Positions 7,649 through 16,500 of a DNA stretch of 64,000 nucleotides are shown one piece after another. A program made the position numbers and the translations under genes. Numbering within the stretch: the stretch's first letter is position 1; each line of letters opens with the position of its first letter. The notes under the pieces are model-generated. The model did not search any database, was not told the origin of the DNA, and saw only the letters and a program-made list of their open reading frames with translations. The DNA comes from Gemmatimonas aurantiaca T-27. Its GTDB lineage: Bacteria > Gemmatimonadota > Gemmatimonadetes > Gemmatimonadales > Gemmatimonadaceae. The stretch spans positions 868,001-932,000 of the forward strand of contig NC_012489.1 of assembly GCF_000010305.1 (NCBI RefSeq), written 5' to 3'.

Positions 7649-10501
7649 CTACTGTGGTCTCTCTGGAAGCAGCACAAAACGCGCGCGGTTGGTTTCCATG
7701 AGGTAGCGCTTGGCGGCGGCCGCAAGTTTGTCCGCCGTGAGCGTGCCGATACGGGCTTCATCTTCAATCGGCCCATCGAGCGGGTCGCCGTTCTCGACGC
7801 GCCCTCGGATGGTGTTGAGCCAGTAGCCATTCTGCTTCTTGGCGACTTCGAGCTCTCGGCGCTGCTGTTCACGCACACGTTCCACTTCTGCGGCCGTTGG
7901 TGGTGTGCGGCGCAGTGAGTCGAGCTCCTGCTCAACGGCTTTGAACATCTGCTCCGCGTTGTCGGGCGCCGAGCCATAGCTGATGGCAATCTGCCATTCC
8001 TGACGTAGGCGACGCGAAAACGCCGTGCTCACCGAAACCGAGTAGGTGCCGCCGAGCGCCTCGCGCAGGCGATCGAGCAATCGCATTTCGAGCACTTCGC
8101 CGACTGAAGAAAGCAGGTAGGCTTCCTCACGCGACCAAGGCGCGGAGCCGGCCAGCAGCACGGCGGTCTGGCTCTGCGGCGCGATGCCCTTGCGCACGGT
8201 CTTGTCGATGACACCGGTGAATTGTTTGGGGCCGACATCGCGTGGCTCTTCCTTGCGGCCACTGGCCGGCAGTGCGCCCAGCCACTGTTCCACCAGCGGC
8301 TTGAGCGTGGCGGGATCGACATTGCCGACAAACAGGAACGTGAACTCACTCGCGTCGCCGAACCGGTCGCGATAGATGTTGAACATCTCACCCAGGTTGA
8401 GTTCACTCAGCATATCGATGGTGAGCGGACGAACACGAGGATGGCCACCGGCCAGCGTCACTTGCACCGTGTCGGAGAATACCGCACCAGGATTCGCGTC
8501 CTTGTTGCGCAGCGCGGTCTCGATGGGCGGCAACAGGGCCTGGAATGCGGCACTGTCCACCCGCGGCGCGGTCATGCGCAGCCACGTCAGTTGCAGCAGT
8601 GTCTCGAGGTCGCGTGGTGAGGCACGACCATTGAGACTTTCACTCAGATCGCCGATGCCAGTGTTCACCGACGCCACCTTGCCGGTGAGCTTCTTGGTCA
8701 GATCGATCAGCGAAAAGGCACCCACACCACCCCGTTCGATCACGGTGGGTGTCAGCGAGGTCTTGAAGACGTCCTTGTCGGCCACCAGACTCGCCCCGCC
8801 CGGGCTCCAGGCGCTCATCACGATCTGGTCGGCATTGAAGTCGGTGGGCTTCACCAGCACCCGCACGCCATTCGACAACGTCCAGTCGGTCACATCCAGC
8901 GACGCCACGGTGCGTTCGCTCACCACCTTGCCGGCCGCAGGCGGCGTGGGCACCAGGTCTTCATCGCTGACCGTTTCGACCCATGGCTTGATGTCGGCCG
9001 CCACCAGCGTGCCAAACACGCGACGCACTTCCGCTTCGGTGGGCACGGCGAGTCCATCCTTGTCCGGCACCGTCACGGTGACCACGCGGTTTGCCGCACC
9101 ACTGCGTTGCTGCGCCAGCGCGTTCACTTCATCGAGCGTGACATTGGGCAGCAGCTTCTGCACGGCGGCGTATTCGAACGCGATACCCGGGATGCCGTCA
9201 CCCACCAGGTAGTGGTTCACATACTCGTCGACGAATGCCCCAGAGGGGGATTTGTCACGCTCGGCATAGGCCCGTTCATAACCACGCAGCATGTTGGTGC
9301 GCGCTCGATCGAGCTCCGCGGCCAGAAAGCCGTGCCGCTGCACACGCTCGGCTTCCGTCAGAATGGCTTGCAACGACTCGATGACCTGTCCTTCGCGGGC
9401 ATTGGCGTCGAGTGACGAGTAGGCACTGCCACGCACGAACGCGCCGCTGCTCGCTCCGGCGCCCACAAACGGTGCGTCGGCTTTGAGTGCGAGTTCGCGA
9501 AAGCGTTGGTTGATCATGCCATCGTACAATTCATCGAGCAGGCCGACCCGGAGATCGCCCACGGTGCGCGTTGCCTTTCCGGGGCGCTTCCAGAGTACGC
9601 CCACATTCGACGACGTGAGTTCCTTGTCGGTGGCAATGGTGACCAGCGTGGAGTCGTGTGCGGGCACCGTGGCAATGGTGCGAGGGCGCGGCGACGGACG
9701 ACGCGGAATGCTGGCAAAGGTGGTACGGATCAGGCGCTCGAGGCGCGCGGGATCGACGTCACCCACAGCCACGACGGCCATCAGGTCGGGGCGGTACCAA
9801 TCGCGCCAGAAGCGCTTGAGCGGCGCCGGTGTGGCACCTTCGATGATCTCGGGTTTGCCGATGGGCAGGCGTTCGGCGTATCGCGAACCGCGGAAAATCA
9901 CAGGGAACTGCTTGTCGCGGAGTCGTTCGCCCACGCCGAGTCCATCGCGCCATTCGGCGAGCACCACACCACGCTCGGCGACCACTTCGGCGGAGTCGAA
10001 TTTGATGCCACTCGCCACGTCGCCCAGGAAACGGAAACTGCGCTCGAGAATGCCGGCGCTGTCGGTGGGCACGGGCAGGATGTAGATGGTCTCGTCAAAT
10101 CCCGTGTAGGCATTGAGATCGGCACCAAATCGCACGCCGATGGACTCGAGGTACTTCACGATGTCGTTCTTCGCGAAGTTGGTGGTGCCATTGAACGCCA
10201 TGTGCTCCACGAAGTGCGCGAGGCCGCGCTGGTCTTCGTCTTCCAGGATCGAACCGGCATTCACCACCAGCCGCAACTCGGCCCGTTGCTCGGGCTTGGC
10301 GTTGCGGCGTACGTAGTACTTGATGCCATTGGGCAGCGTGCCCACGCGCACGGCAGGGTCTACCGGCAAGGCGGCCGTCAGCGCGAACGAATCGCGCGGG
10401 GCGGCCGGCTTGACGGGTGCTCTCTGCCCGACTGCGATGGCGGGTGTGATGACGAGAAGCGCGGCCGCGAGGGCAGTGGCCCGGTGCAGGAAGCGGTTCA
10501 T
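7649..10501 (-). CDS. M16 family zinc metallopeptidase, secreted
   Basis: Insulinase/pitrilysin-type peptidase, 950 residues, with an N-terminal signal peptide (hydrophobic LAAALLVITPAIAVG). The inverted zinc motif HFVEH lies at residues 96-100, followed by the downstream Glu in ERGVVLAEWRDG. A second M16 half begins near residue 520 (LSNGVRVLVKPTDFN) and lacks HxxEH, the usual non-catalytic partner domain of two-domain M16 proteins. Likely degrades peptides in the periplasm or outside the cell. It is transcribed after the UvrD-type helicase with 96 bp between them, and ends at the long palindrome. Confidence 0.92.
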   Translation of the reverse strand: MNRFLHRATALAAALLVITPAIAVGQRAPVKPAAPRDSFALTAALPVDPAVRVGTLPNGIKYYVRRNAKPEQRAELRLVVNAGSILEDEDQRGLAHFVEHMAFNGTTNFAKNDIVKYLESIGVRFGADLNAYTGFDETIYILPVPTDSAGILERSFRFLGDVASGIKFDSAEVVAERGVVLAEWRDGLGVGERLRDKQFPVIFRGSRYAERLPIGKPEIIEGATPAPLKRFWRDWYRPDLMAVVAVGDVDPARLERLIRTTFASIPRRPSPRPRTIATVPAHDSTLVTIATDKELTSSNVGVLWKRPGKATRTVGDLRVGLLDELYDGMINQRFRELALKADAPFVGAGASSGAFVRGSAYSSLDANAREGQVIESLQAILTEAERVQRHGFLAAELDRARTNMLRGYERAYAERDKSPSGAFVDEYVNHYLVGDGIPGIAFEYAAVQKLLPNVTLDEVNALAQQRSGAANRVVTVTVPDKDGLAVPTEAEVRRVFGTLVAADIKPWVETVSDEDLVPTPPAAGKVVSERTVASLDVTDWTLSNGVRVLVKPTDFNADQIVMSAWSPGGASLVADKDVFKTSLTPTVIERGGVGAFSLIDLTKKLTGKVASVNTGIGDLSESLNGRASPRDLETLLQLTWLRMTAPRVDSAAFQALLPPIETALRNKDANPGAVFSDTVQVTLAGGHPRVRPLTIDMLSELNLGEMFNIYRDRFGDASEFTFLFVGNVDPATLKPLVEQWLGALPASGRKEEPRDVGPKQFTGVIDKTVRKGIAPQSQTAVLLAGSAPWSREEAYLLSSVGEVLEMRLLDRLREALGGTYSVSVSTAFSRRLRQEWQIAISYGSAPDNAEQMFKAVEQELDSLRRTPPTAAEVERVREQQRRELEVAKKQNGYWLNTIRGRVENGDPLDGPIEDEARIGTLTADKLAAAAKRYLMETNRARFVLLPERPQ

Positions 10502-10527
10502 TGGACGGACCTGGAAGGGACTGAAGG

Positions 10528-10563
10528 GTTCCTGCAGGCGCTGCGCGCGAAAACCGCAGGAAC
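10528..10563. terminator. Inverted repeat downstream of the helicase gene
   Basis: GTTCCTGC (10528-10535) pairs with GCAGGAAC (10556-10563), separated by 20 bp. It lies in the 96-bp gap between the helicase stop and the M16 peptidase start and could partly terminate the helicase transcript. There is no obvious T-run, so this is a weak call. Confidence 0.35.
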
Positions 10564-10597
10564 GGAAGGGATGGAAATGAAAAGCGCTGTTGGAGGC

Positions 10598-12706
10598 TCA
10601 AGCACCGAATCGTCCGCGTAACAGGGCGCGCAAATCAACCACGGGTTCGACGGGGGTGAGACCAAGCTCGCCACGCAGGGCGGGCGTGTCGGGCACATCG
10701 CCCAGCGTCACGCGCTGCATGGTGTTGCGTACACCGGGGTCGAGGAAGCGGGACAATTGTGTGTAGGAAAAATCGGCACCGGTGCGTGTGGCATAGCTGT
10801 GCAAGGGATACACCACGTACAGATCGTTGCGGGCCCGCGTGAGCGCCACGTACAGGAGACGACGCTCTTCCTCGATCTGTGCGTCATCCACAGCGGCACG
10901 GGCCATCGGAAACACGCCGTCCGACGCATGAATCACGAACACGGCGTCCCATTCCTTGCCCTTCGCGGAGTGCACGGTGGACAGAATGAGCGCATCGTCT
11001 TCATCGGTGCTGCCGATCGCGAGATCCTGCGTGCTGGATGGTGGCTCGAGTGCCAGCGCGGCGAGAAACTCGGTGCGATCGGTGTATCCGGCGGCGATGA
11101 TCTCGAGCTGATCGAGATCGGCGAGACGCGGTGGGGCGTCGTCGTAGGTGGCGTTGAGCAGCGGGTCGTAGAGCTGCCGCACCAGACGAATGGTCTCTGA
11201 CGGGCTGTGCGGACGGTCGGCCCGTTCCACGCGTCCCATACCGTCGAACAGTGCGGCCATGGCCAACAGGCCGGGCTTGGCACGTGCGGGAGCTTTCACC
11301 GCCCCAATGGCCATCGGTGCCCAGCCATGCTGGTTGAGCAACTCGATGGCATTGCGGGCGGTGGCATCACCCACACCGGGCAACAGCCGCAGCAGGCGAT
11401 ACCAACTCACTTCATCACGCGGGTTTTCGAGCAGGCGCACAAACGCGAGGATGTCCTTGATGTGCGCGGCTTCGAGAAATTTGAGGCCACCCCACTTCTC
11501 GTAGGGAATGCGCCGGTTGGACAACTCGATTTCGAGATCCGCCGACAGATAGCCGGCACGGAACAGCACGGCCATCTCCCGCAGTGGGGTGCCTTGTTCA
11601 TGCAACTCCAGGAGGCGATCCACGACAAACGCGGTTTGCGCGGATTCATCACGTACGGTCACCAGCCACGGACGCTCGCCATCGGTGCGTGCCGTGAAGA
11701 GTTGCTTGGAGTAGCGCTCCATGCTGCGTGAGATCAGCACGTTGGTGCTGTCGAGGATGTGCGGCGTGGAGCGGTAGTTCTGCTCGAGCGTGACGATGCG
11801 CGTGCCGGGAAACTCGTGCGGGAAGTCCAGGATGTTGCGGATGGTCGCGCCGCGGAACGCGTAGATGCTTTGCGCATCGTCGCCGACCACCGTGATGTGC
11901 CCGTTGGTGCACAAGCCGCGCAGGATGCGGGACTGCAGCGGATTGGTGTCCTGGTATTCGTCGACGAGCACATGGTCGTACAACGCCCGGATCTGCTCGG
12001 CGATTGGTGGTGCCTGCTCGAGCAGGAGCGCCCACGACAGCAGCAGGTCGTCGTAGTCGAGCAGGTTGCGCTCACTCTTCCGGCGGATGTAGTCGCCGAA
12101 GCAGCGCTCGATGTCGCCCGTCCAGGCCAGGAAGTGCGGCCAAAGCTCGTTCAGCAGCTCCGCCACGGGGCGGTCGGTGTTGATGTGCCGCGAATAGATG
12201 GACACCAGTGTTTCGGCGCGTGGGAAACGTGGCGCCGACCGGGGGGCGTTCTTGAGGTCCCCGTAGCCGAGTGCGGATCGGGCGAGCCCCATCAGGTCGC
12301 CGGCATCGCTCTGGTCGAGGATGGTGAAGTCGGCGGGCAGGCCGGCAGAGGGGCCGAAACGGCGGAGCAGGCGGTGCGCGACGCCGTGGAAGGTGCCGCC
12401 CTGGACGGACTGCGAGGCGGGGCCGACGAGGCGCTCGCAGCGGGAGAGCATCTCCTGGGCGGACCTACGGGTGAAGGTCAGGAGGAGGATACGGTGGGGC
12501 GGGATGCCTCTTCTTATAAGAGCGGCGACCCGGTGGATCAGGGTGCGGGTTTTGCCGGAGCCGGCGCCCGCGACGATGAGCAGGGGGGCGTCGCCGTGGT
12601 TGGCGGCTTCCGCCTGGGCGGGGTTGAGGGCGGGCTCCGCAGGCTCGCTGAGAAGGGAAGGGGGGAGGTTCTGGGTGGTGAGGTGGATGCGGGGGGGCTC
12701 GGCCAT
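10598..12706 (-). CDS. UvrD/PcrA/Rep-family superfamily 1 DNA helicase
   Basis: ATP-dependent 3'-5' DNA helicase for repair or replication restart, 702 residues, about the size of UvrD/PcrA/Rep. The Q-motif region (LNPAQAEAA) precedes Walker A VAGAGSGKT at residues 45-53. Motif Ib region FHGVAHRLLRRFG, motif II VDEYQDTN, motif III GDDAQSIYAFRGA, motif IV LEQNYRST and the motif V/VI segments STVHSAKGKEWD and ERRLLYVALTRAR are all intact, so it should be active. It starts at the ATG at 12706, and 30 bp upstream of that start lies a 15-bp minisatellite. Confidence 0.92.
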   Translation of the reverse strand: MAEPPRIHLTTQNLPPSLLSEPAEPALNPAQAEAANHGDAPLLIVAGAGSGKTRTLIHRVAALIRRGIPPHRILLLTFTRRSAQEMLSRCERLVGPASQSVQGGTFHGVAHRLLRRFGPSAGLPADFTILDQSDAGDLMGLARSALGYGDLKNAPRSAPRFPRAETLVSIYSRHINTDRPVAELLNELWPHFLAWTGDIERCFGDYIRRKSERNLLDYDDLLLSWALLLEQAPPIAEQIRALYDHVLVDEYQDTNPLQSRILRGLCTNGHITVVGDDAQSIYAFRGATIRNILDFPHEFPGTRIVTLEQNYRSTPHILDSTNVLISRSMERYSKQLFTARTDGERPWLVTVRDESAQTAFVVDRLLELHEQGTPLREMAVLFRAGYLSADLEIELSNRRIPYEKWGGLKFLEAAHIKDILAFVRLLENPRDEVSWYRLLRLLPGVGDATARNAIELLNQHGWAPMAIGAVKAPARAKPGLLAMAALFDGMGRVERADRPHSPSETIRLVRQLYDPLLNATYDDAPPRLADLDQLEIIAAGYTDRTEFLAALALEPPSSTQDLAIGSTDEDDALILSTVHSAKGKEWDAVFVIHASDGVFPMARAAVDDAQIEEERRLLYVALTRARNDLYVVYPLHSYATRTGADFSYTQLSRFLDPGVRNTMQRVTLGDVPDTPALRGELGLTPVEPVVDLRALLRGRFGA

Positions 12707-12735
12707 GCGACGGAAACTACGGGGGAGGAGCGGGG

Positions 12736-12855
12736 GCTGGAACGACGGGGGCTGGAACGACGGGAGCTGGAACTACGGGAGCTGGGGCTACGGGAGCTGG
12801 AACGACGGGAGCTGGGACTACGGGAGCTGGGACTACGGGAGCTGGGACTACGGGA
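12736..12855. repeat. Minisatellite: eight tandem 15-bp units
   Basis: Eight head-to-tail 15-bp units begin at 12736, 12751, 12766, 12781, 12796, 12811, 12826 and 12841. The consensus is GCTGGGACTACGGGA; the last three units are identical and earlier ones differ by one to three bases. Degenerate copies extend left to about 12712. The array lies in the presumed leader/promoter of the helicase gene (minus). Plus-strand frames through it are open but encode only a short ELGLR-type repeat, so it is not treated as a gene. Confidence 0.9.
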
Positions 12856-13507
12856 AATGAAACGGGGGGGCCGGGGGTGTGACGGGGGAGGGGGGAGGGG
12901 CGTCTTTACTTCCGTACTGGGCGCGGGGCGGGAATTGCGGCGTGCTCTTCCATAAGCCTGTTACTCGCTGCTGGAAGCTCAACGCTGGCATTTCCCACCC
13001 AATCTCCCTCTCCGGACTCCATCTCCCGTGTGCATAACTGGCCAAATCCCGGGTTTTGCCACAGAATGTGACGGTCCTTACAAGGCACTAGGGGTTCCGC
13101 AACTTGACCGTGTTGCGGGTCACCCCTAGTTTCTCGTCTTGCTATTGTCGCGAGGAGTGTGTGCGTCACCCTATCCCGGTGTGACGCCTGCACGATGTGC
13201 GGCAGTAGGGTAGGTGCAGTGTGCAGGGCTCATACTTGGCGGAGCTTGGACCGTCCGGTTGTGAGTGTCGTAACGTCGTCGAGCGGGTTCCCCGAGCGGC
13301 GGCGGGCAGGACTTAACGGGCATCGCGGAATTCGCATGACCATGAGCTCCCATCGGCCGCTCCCCGGTTCGAGTTCAGGTTCTCTGTGAAGGCACGTGGA
13401 TGAGACGCGACCAGAGTGGTCGTTGTCTACACCAGCACGACGTTATCGCCGGATCACCCGACCCCGTCGATGGCAGCTACCTCCACTACCTCGCAAGAGG
13501 GGGATGA
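12856..13507. other. Gene-free leader region upstream of the giant Ig-repeat lipoprotein
   Basis: About 650 bp with no credible coding sequence: the short open frames here have no recognisable start context or composition. It contains the hairpin at 13088-13129, a possible -35 (TTGACC, 13104) with a TAGTTT 17 bp further on, and a strong purine-rich ribosome-binding site (AAGAGGGGG) just before the ATG at 13508. It probably holds the promoter and a long 5' leader for the large plus-strand gene, plus the upstream region of the minus-strand helicase. Confidence 0.5.
13088..13129. promoter_or_regulatory. Long stem-loop in the leader region
   Basis: CTAGGGGT (13088-13095) pairs with ACCCCTAG (13122-13129). 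Inside this CCGCAAC pairs with GTTGCGG, giving 15 pairs around an 8-base loop with a small internal bulge. It lies about 380 bp upstream of the giant lipoprotein gene. It could be a regulatory RNA structure, a protein-binding palindrome, or a terminator of unseen upstream transcription (TTTCTCG follows). Confidence 0.45.
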
Positions 13508-16500
13508 ATGCAACTCTTTTCTCGGAAGCGGACACTCGCTGCCCTGAGTCTAGGTGCCCTCGTGGCACTTGGTGCTTGCGGCGACGATGTCCAACTGACG
13601 GAAGTTCCGCCAGTAGAAACGGTGACCATCACGCCGCCCAGCGCCAACATGAATGTTGGTGAGTCGCTGAACTTTGCGGTGACGATCACGGGCGGTAACG
13701 CGACCACGCCGCCGACCCTGACGAGCTGCACGTCGAGCAACGCGGCTGTTGCTACGGCGGCGGTGACGGGTTCGGCGTGCCGCGTGACGGCACTGACGGC
13801 TGGCAACATCACGGTGACGGCGCAGACCTCGGGCAACAAGGTTGCGGCGGCTTCGGTGACGGTGGCGGCTCCGGCCGCATCCATCAACACCCTGACGGTT
13901 TCGCCGAGCTCGTCGAGCCTGGCCGTGAACCAGACGGTGACGATCGTTCCGAACGTGAACAAGGCTGCGGCTTCGGTCGTGACCACGAACGCGTTCACGT
14001 CATCCAACACGGCCATCGCGACGGTTAGCGCGGCGGGTGTGGTGACGGCCGTGGCGCCTGGCGTCGCGACCATCACGGTGTCGGTGACGGGTACGGGCAC
14101 GGGCTACACCACGACGGTCCTCACGGGCGCGTCGACGGTCACGGTCACGGCGCTGCCCTCGGGCATCACGGCGCTGAACGTGCAGCCGACCTCGCTGGTG
14201 ATGGGCCTTGGCACGACGGCGCAGCTGTCGGCCGCGGTTCAGCAGCCGGCTGGTGCCGCCCAGGCGCAGATCACCTACGGCACGACGGTTCCGTCGATCG
14301 CCACGGTGAGCACGGGTGGTCTCGTGACGGCGGTGGCGCCGGGCACGGCGGTGATCACGGTGACGGCCACGTCGGCCGCCAACACGAACTTCGCCGCGTC
14401 GACGCTCACGCAGCAGGTTGCGGTGACGGTGTCGCCGTCGGCGAACGTGACGATCCAGACCATCACGCAGGGTCCGATCGCGACGTACTACTCGACGTCG
14501 TCGGGTGCGGAAGGCATCGTGACCTCGGCCAACGCCCAGGTCAACCAGCCGATCGACATCACGAACGTCCGTGACCAGATCCAGGTGGTGCTGAACCTCC
14601 AGCCGAACAGCCAGCGTGTTGACTCGGTGGTCGTGTTCATCGCCAACGCGGATGGCACGAACCGTCGTCCGGCAGCGCGTCAGCTCTACTCGAACGGCAC
14701 GGCGAACCAGGGTGACATCACGTTGTTCGTGAACACCGCTGACTTCACGGCGAACTTCGAGACGGGCGCGGCCGACGTCTTCTACCCGAACGGCCAGAAG
14801 CTGGTTTCGGCCTCGGTGTTCACCACGCAGGGCACGACGGCGCTTGAGCAGCAGAACGCTGTGAACAACCGCCAGGTGTTGAACTTCAACAACCTCGACG
14901 GTTACGCGGCGCGCTACACCAGCCCGTCCCGCTCGGCCATTCACGCCACGAACAACCTGACGTACTGGGGTGGTCCGGGCGCTGAAGGCACTGGCTCGTA
15001 CGCCATCGTCCCGGTCTTCTACACCCCGGGTCGCGTGGTGACGCGCATCGATATCGGCCTCCGCGAAGGCCTGAACGGCTCCTCGGCTATCTGCTCGCAG
15101 GCTGGCCAGCAGGATCGCACGCTCGCCCTTGGTGTTTCGAACGTCGACCCCATCCGCACGGGTGAAGGCACGAGCTTCGAGCGCTACACGGCGCTGCCGT
15201 TCAACGGCACGTACAACAGCGAAGTCGGTCGTATCACGGCCGCCACCGCGAACAGCTGGACGAACTACACGACGGCCGCGAACAAGGTCATCGAGTGCCG
15301 TGGTTATTCGGCTCCGGCGACGGACGCATCGAACTTCGTTGGCGTCGTTGCTGGTACGGACAACTACAACAACCCGGCGCCGGTCGTGACCCGCGTCGAC
15401 GGTTACCGTTTCTCGGCGCAGGTTGCGCGTATCGTGGCGAACCGCCTCGACTACGCTGGCCCGTCGACGATCGAACCGGACATCCGTCGTACGGCTCCGG
15501 CCCAGTCGAACAACGTGAACAACGCAATCTGGACGGCTCCGGCCGTGACGGGTTGGGTGAACGCCGCGTTCAACTTCCAGTCGCAGACGGCGGCCTCGTC
15601 GGATAACGGCATTGGTCTCCCGGCGACGACGTCGCGCGCCTGGCGCTTCTTCGGTTGCGCTGCTGGCACGGGTGGCACCGCCGCGTCGATCGACACCGCC
15701 TCGGTGGCGATGCCGAACACGACGGGTGCGGACATCCCGGAATGCTCGAGCGACAACCAGGGTGGTTGGAACCCGGCCGCGACGGCCTCGGGTGACTACA
15801 ACCTGAAGACCCGTGGACCGTACACGGTCGGCTACACGGAAACCGACGTGCTCGGCAACCCGAGCTTCTCGCCGCTCTCGCGTCGCCTCGGCGTCGACAA
15901 GACGGCTCCGCTCATCCGCTTCTCGACGGCCTCGGCCGCCGATACGGCGTGGGGCAACGTCACGCGCTCCGTGCAGGCTGAAGTGATCGACGAACGTGGT
16001 GGCTTCATCGACAACAACGACCTCGATGCCGTCCTCCGCGTGAACGCGAGCACCACGTACCTGCTGCAGCCGACGGCGTTTGGCTCGTTCCAGCATTTCG
16101 CGACGCGTGGTGCCTCGAGCGCGAACCCGCAGACGCTGGATCGTGCGAGCACGAACAACGTCAACTGCATCAACCCGAACAGCCTGACCGCGATGAACAC
16201 CTCGCTGTCGAACCCGTTCGGTAACACCAACAGCACCGCCAACGGCGGCACGAACCCGATCACGAACCCGTCCTGCCCGTTCATCAACCAGGGCAACAAC
16301 GGCGGATCGATCGGCATCTTCGGCGCGCTGGCTGACGGCTACCGTCAGGCGACGGCCGTGTCGTTCTCGAACCCCGGCATCTACGCCTACCGCGCTCGTG
16401 TGTTCGATCGCGCCGGCAACGTGTCGACGGTCCTGAACCGTGCAGTGGCTGTTGATGGCAACGCGATCCCGACGTTCGGCGACCTGAACGTGCCGTCGGT

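Noticed and set aside
12736-12855. CRISPR array
   Set aside because: Units are directly adjacent 15-mers without spacers, and there are no cas genes in the window.
12712-12960. Plus-strand frames through the minisatellite, encoding ELGLR-type repeats
   Set aside because: No plausible start site, and the peptide simply mirrors the 15-bp DNA repeat. It overlaps the helicase gene upstream end.
13366-13382. tRNA-like GGTTCGAGTTC motif
   Set aside because: It resembles a T-loop but has no complementary T-stem, acceptor stem or anticodon arm on either side.
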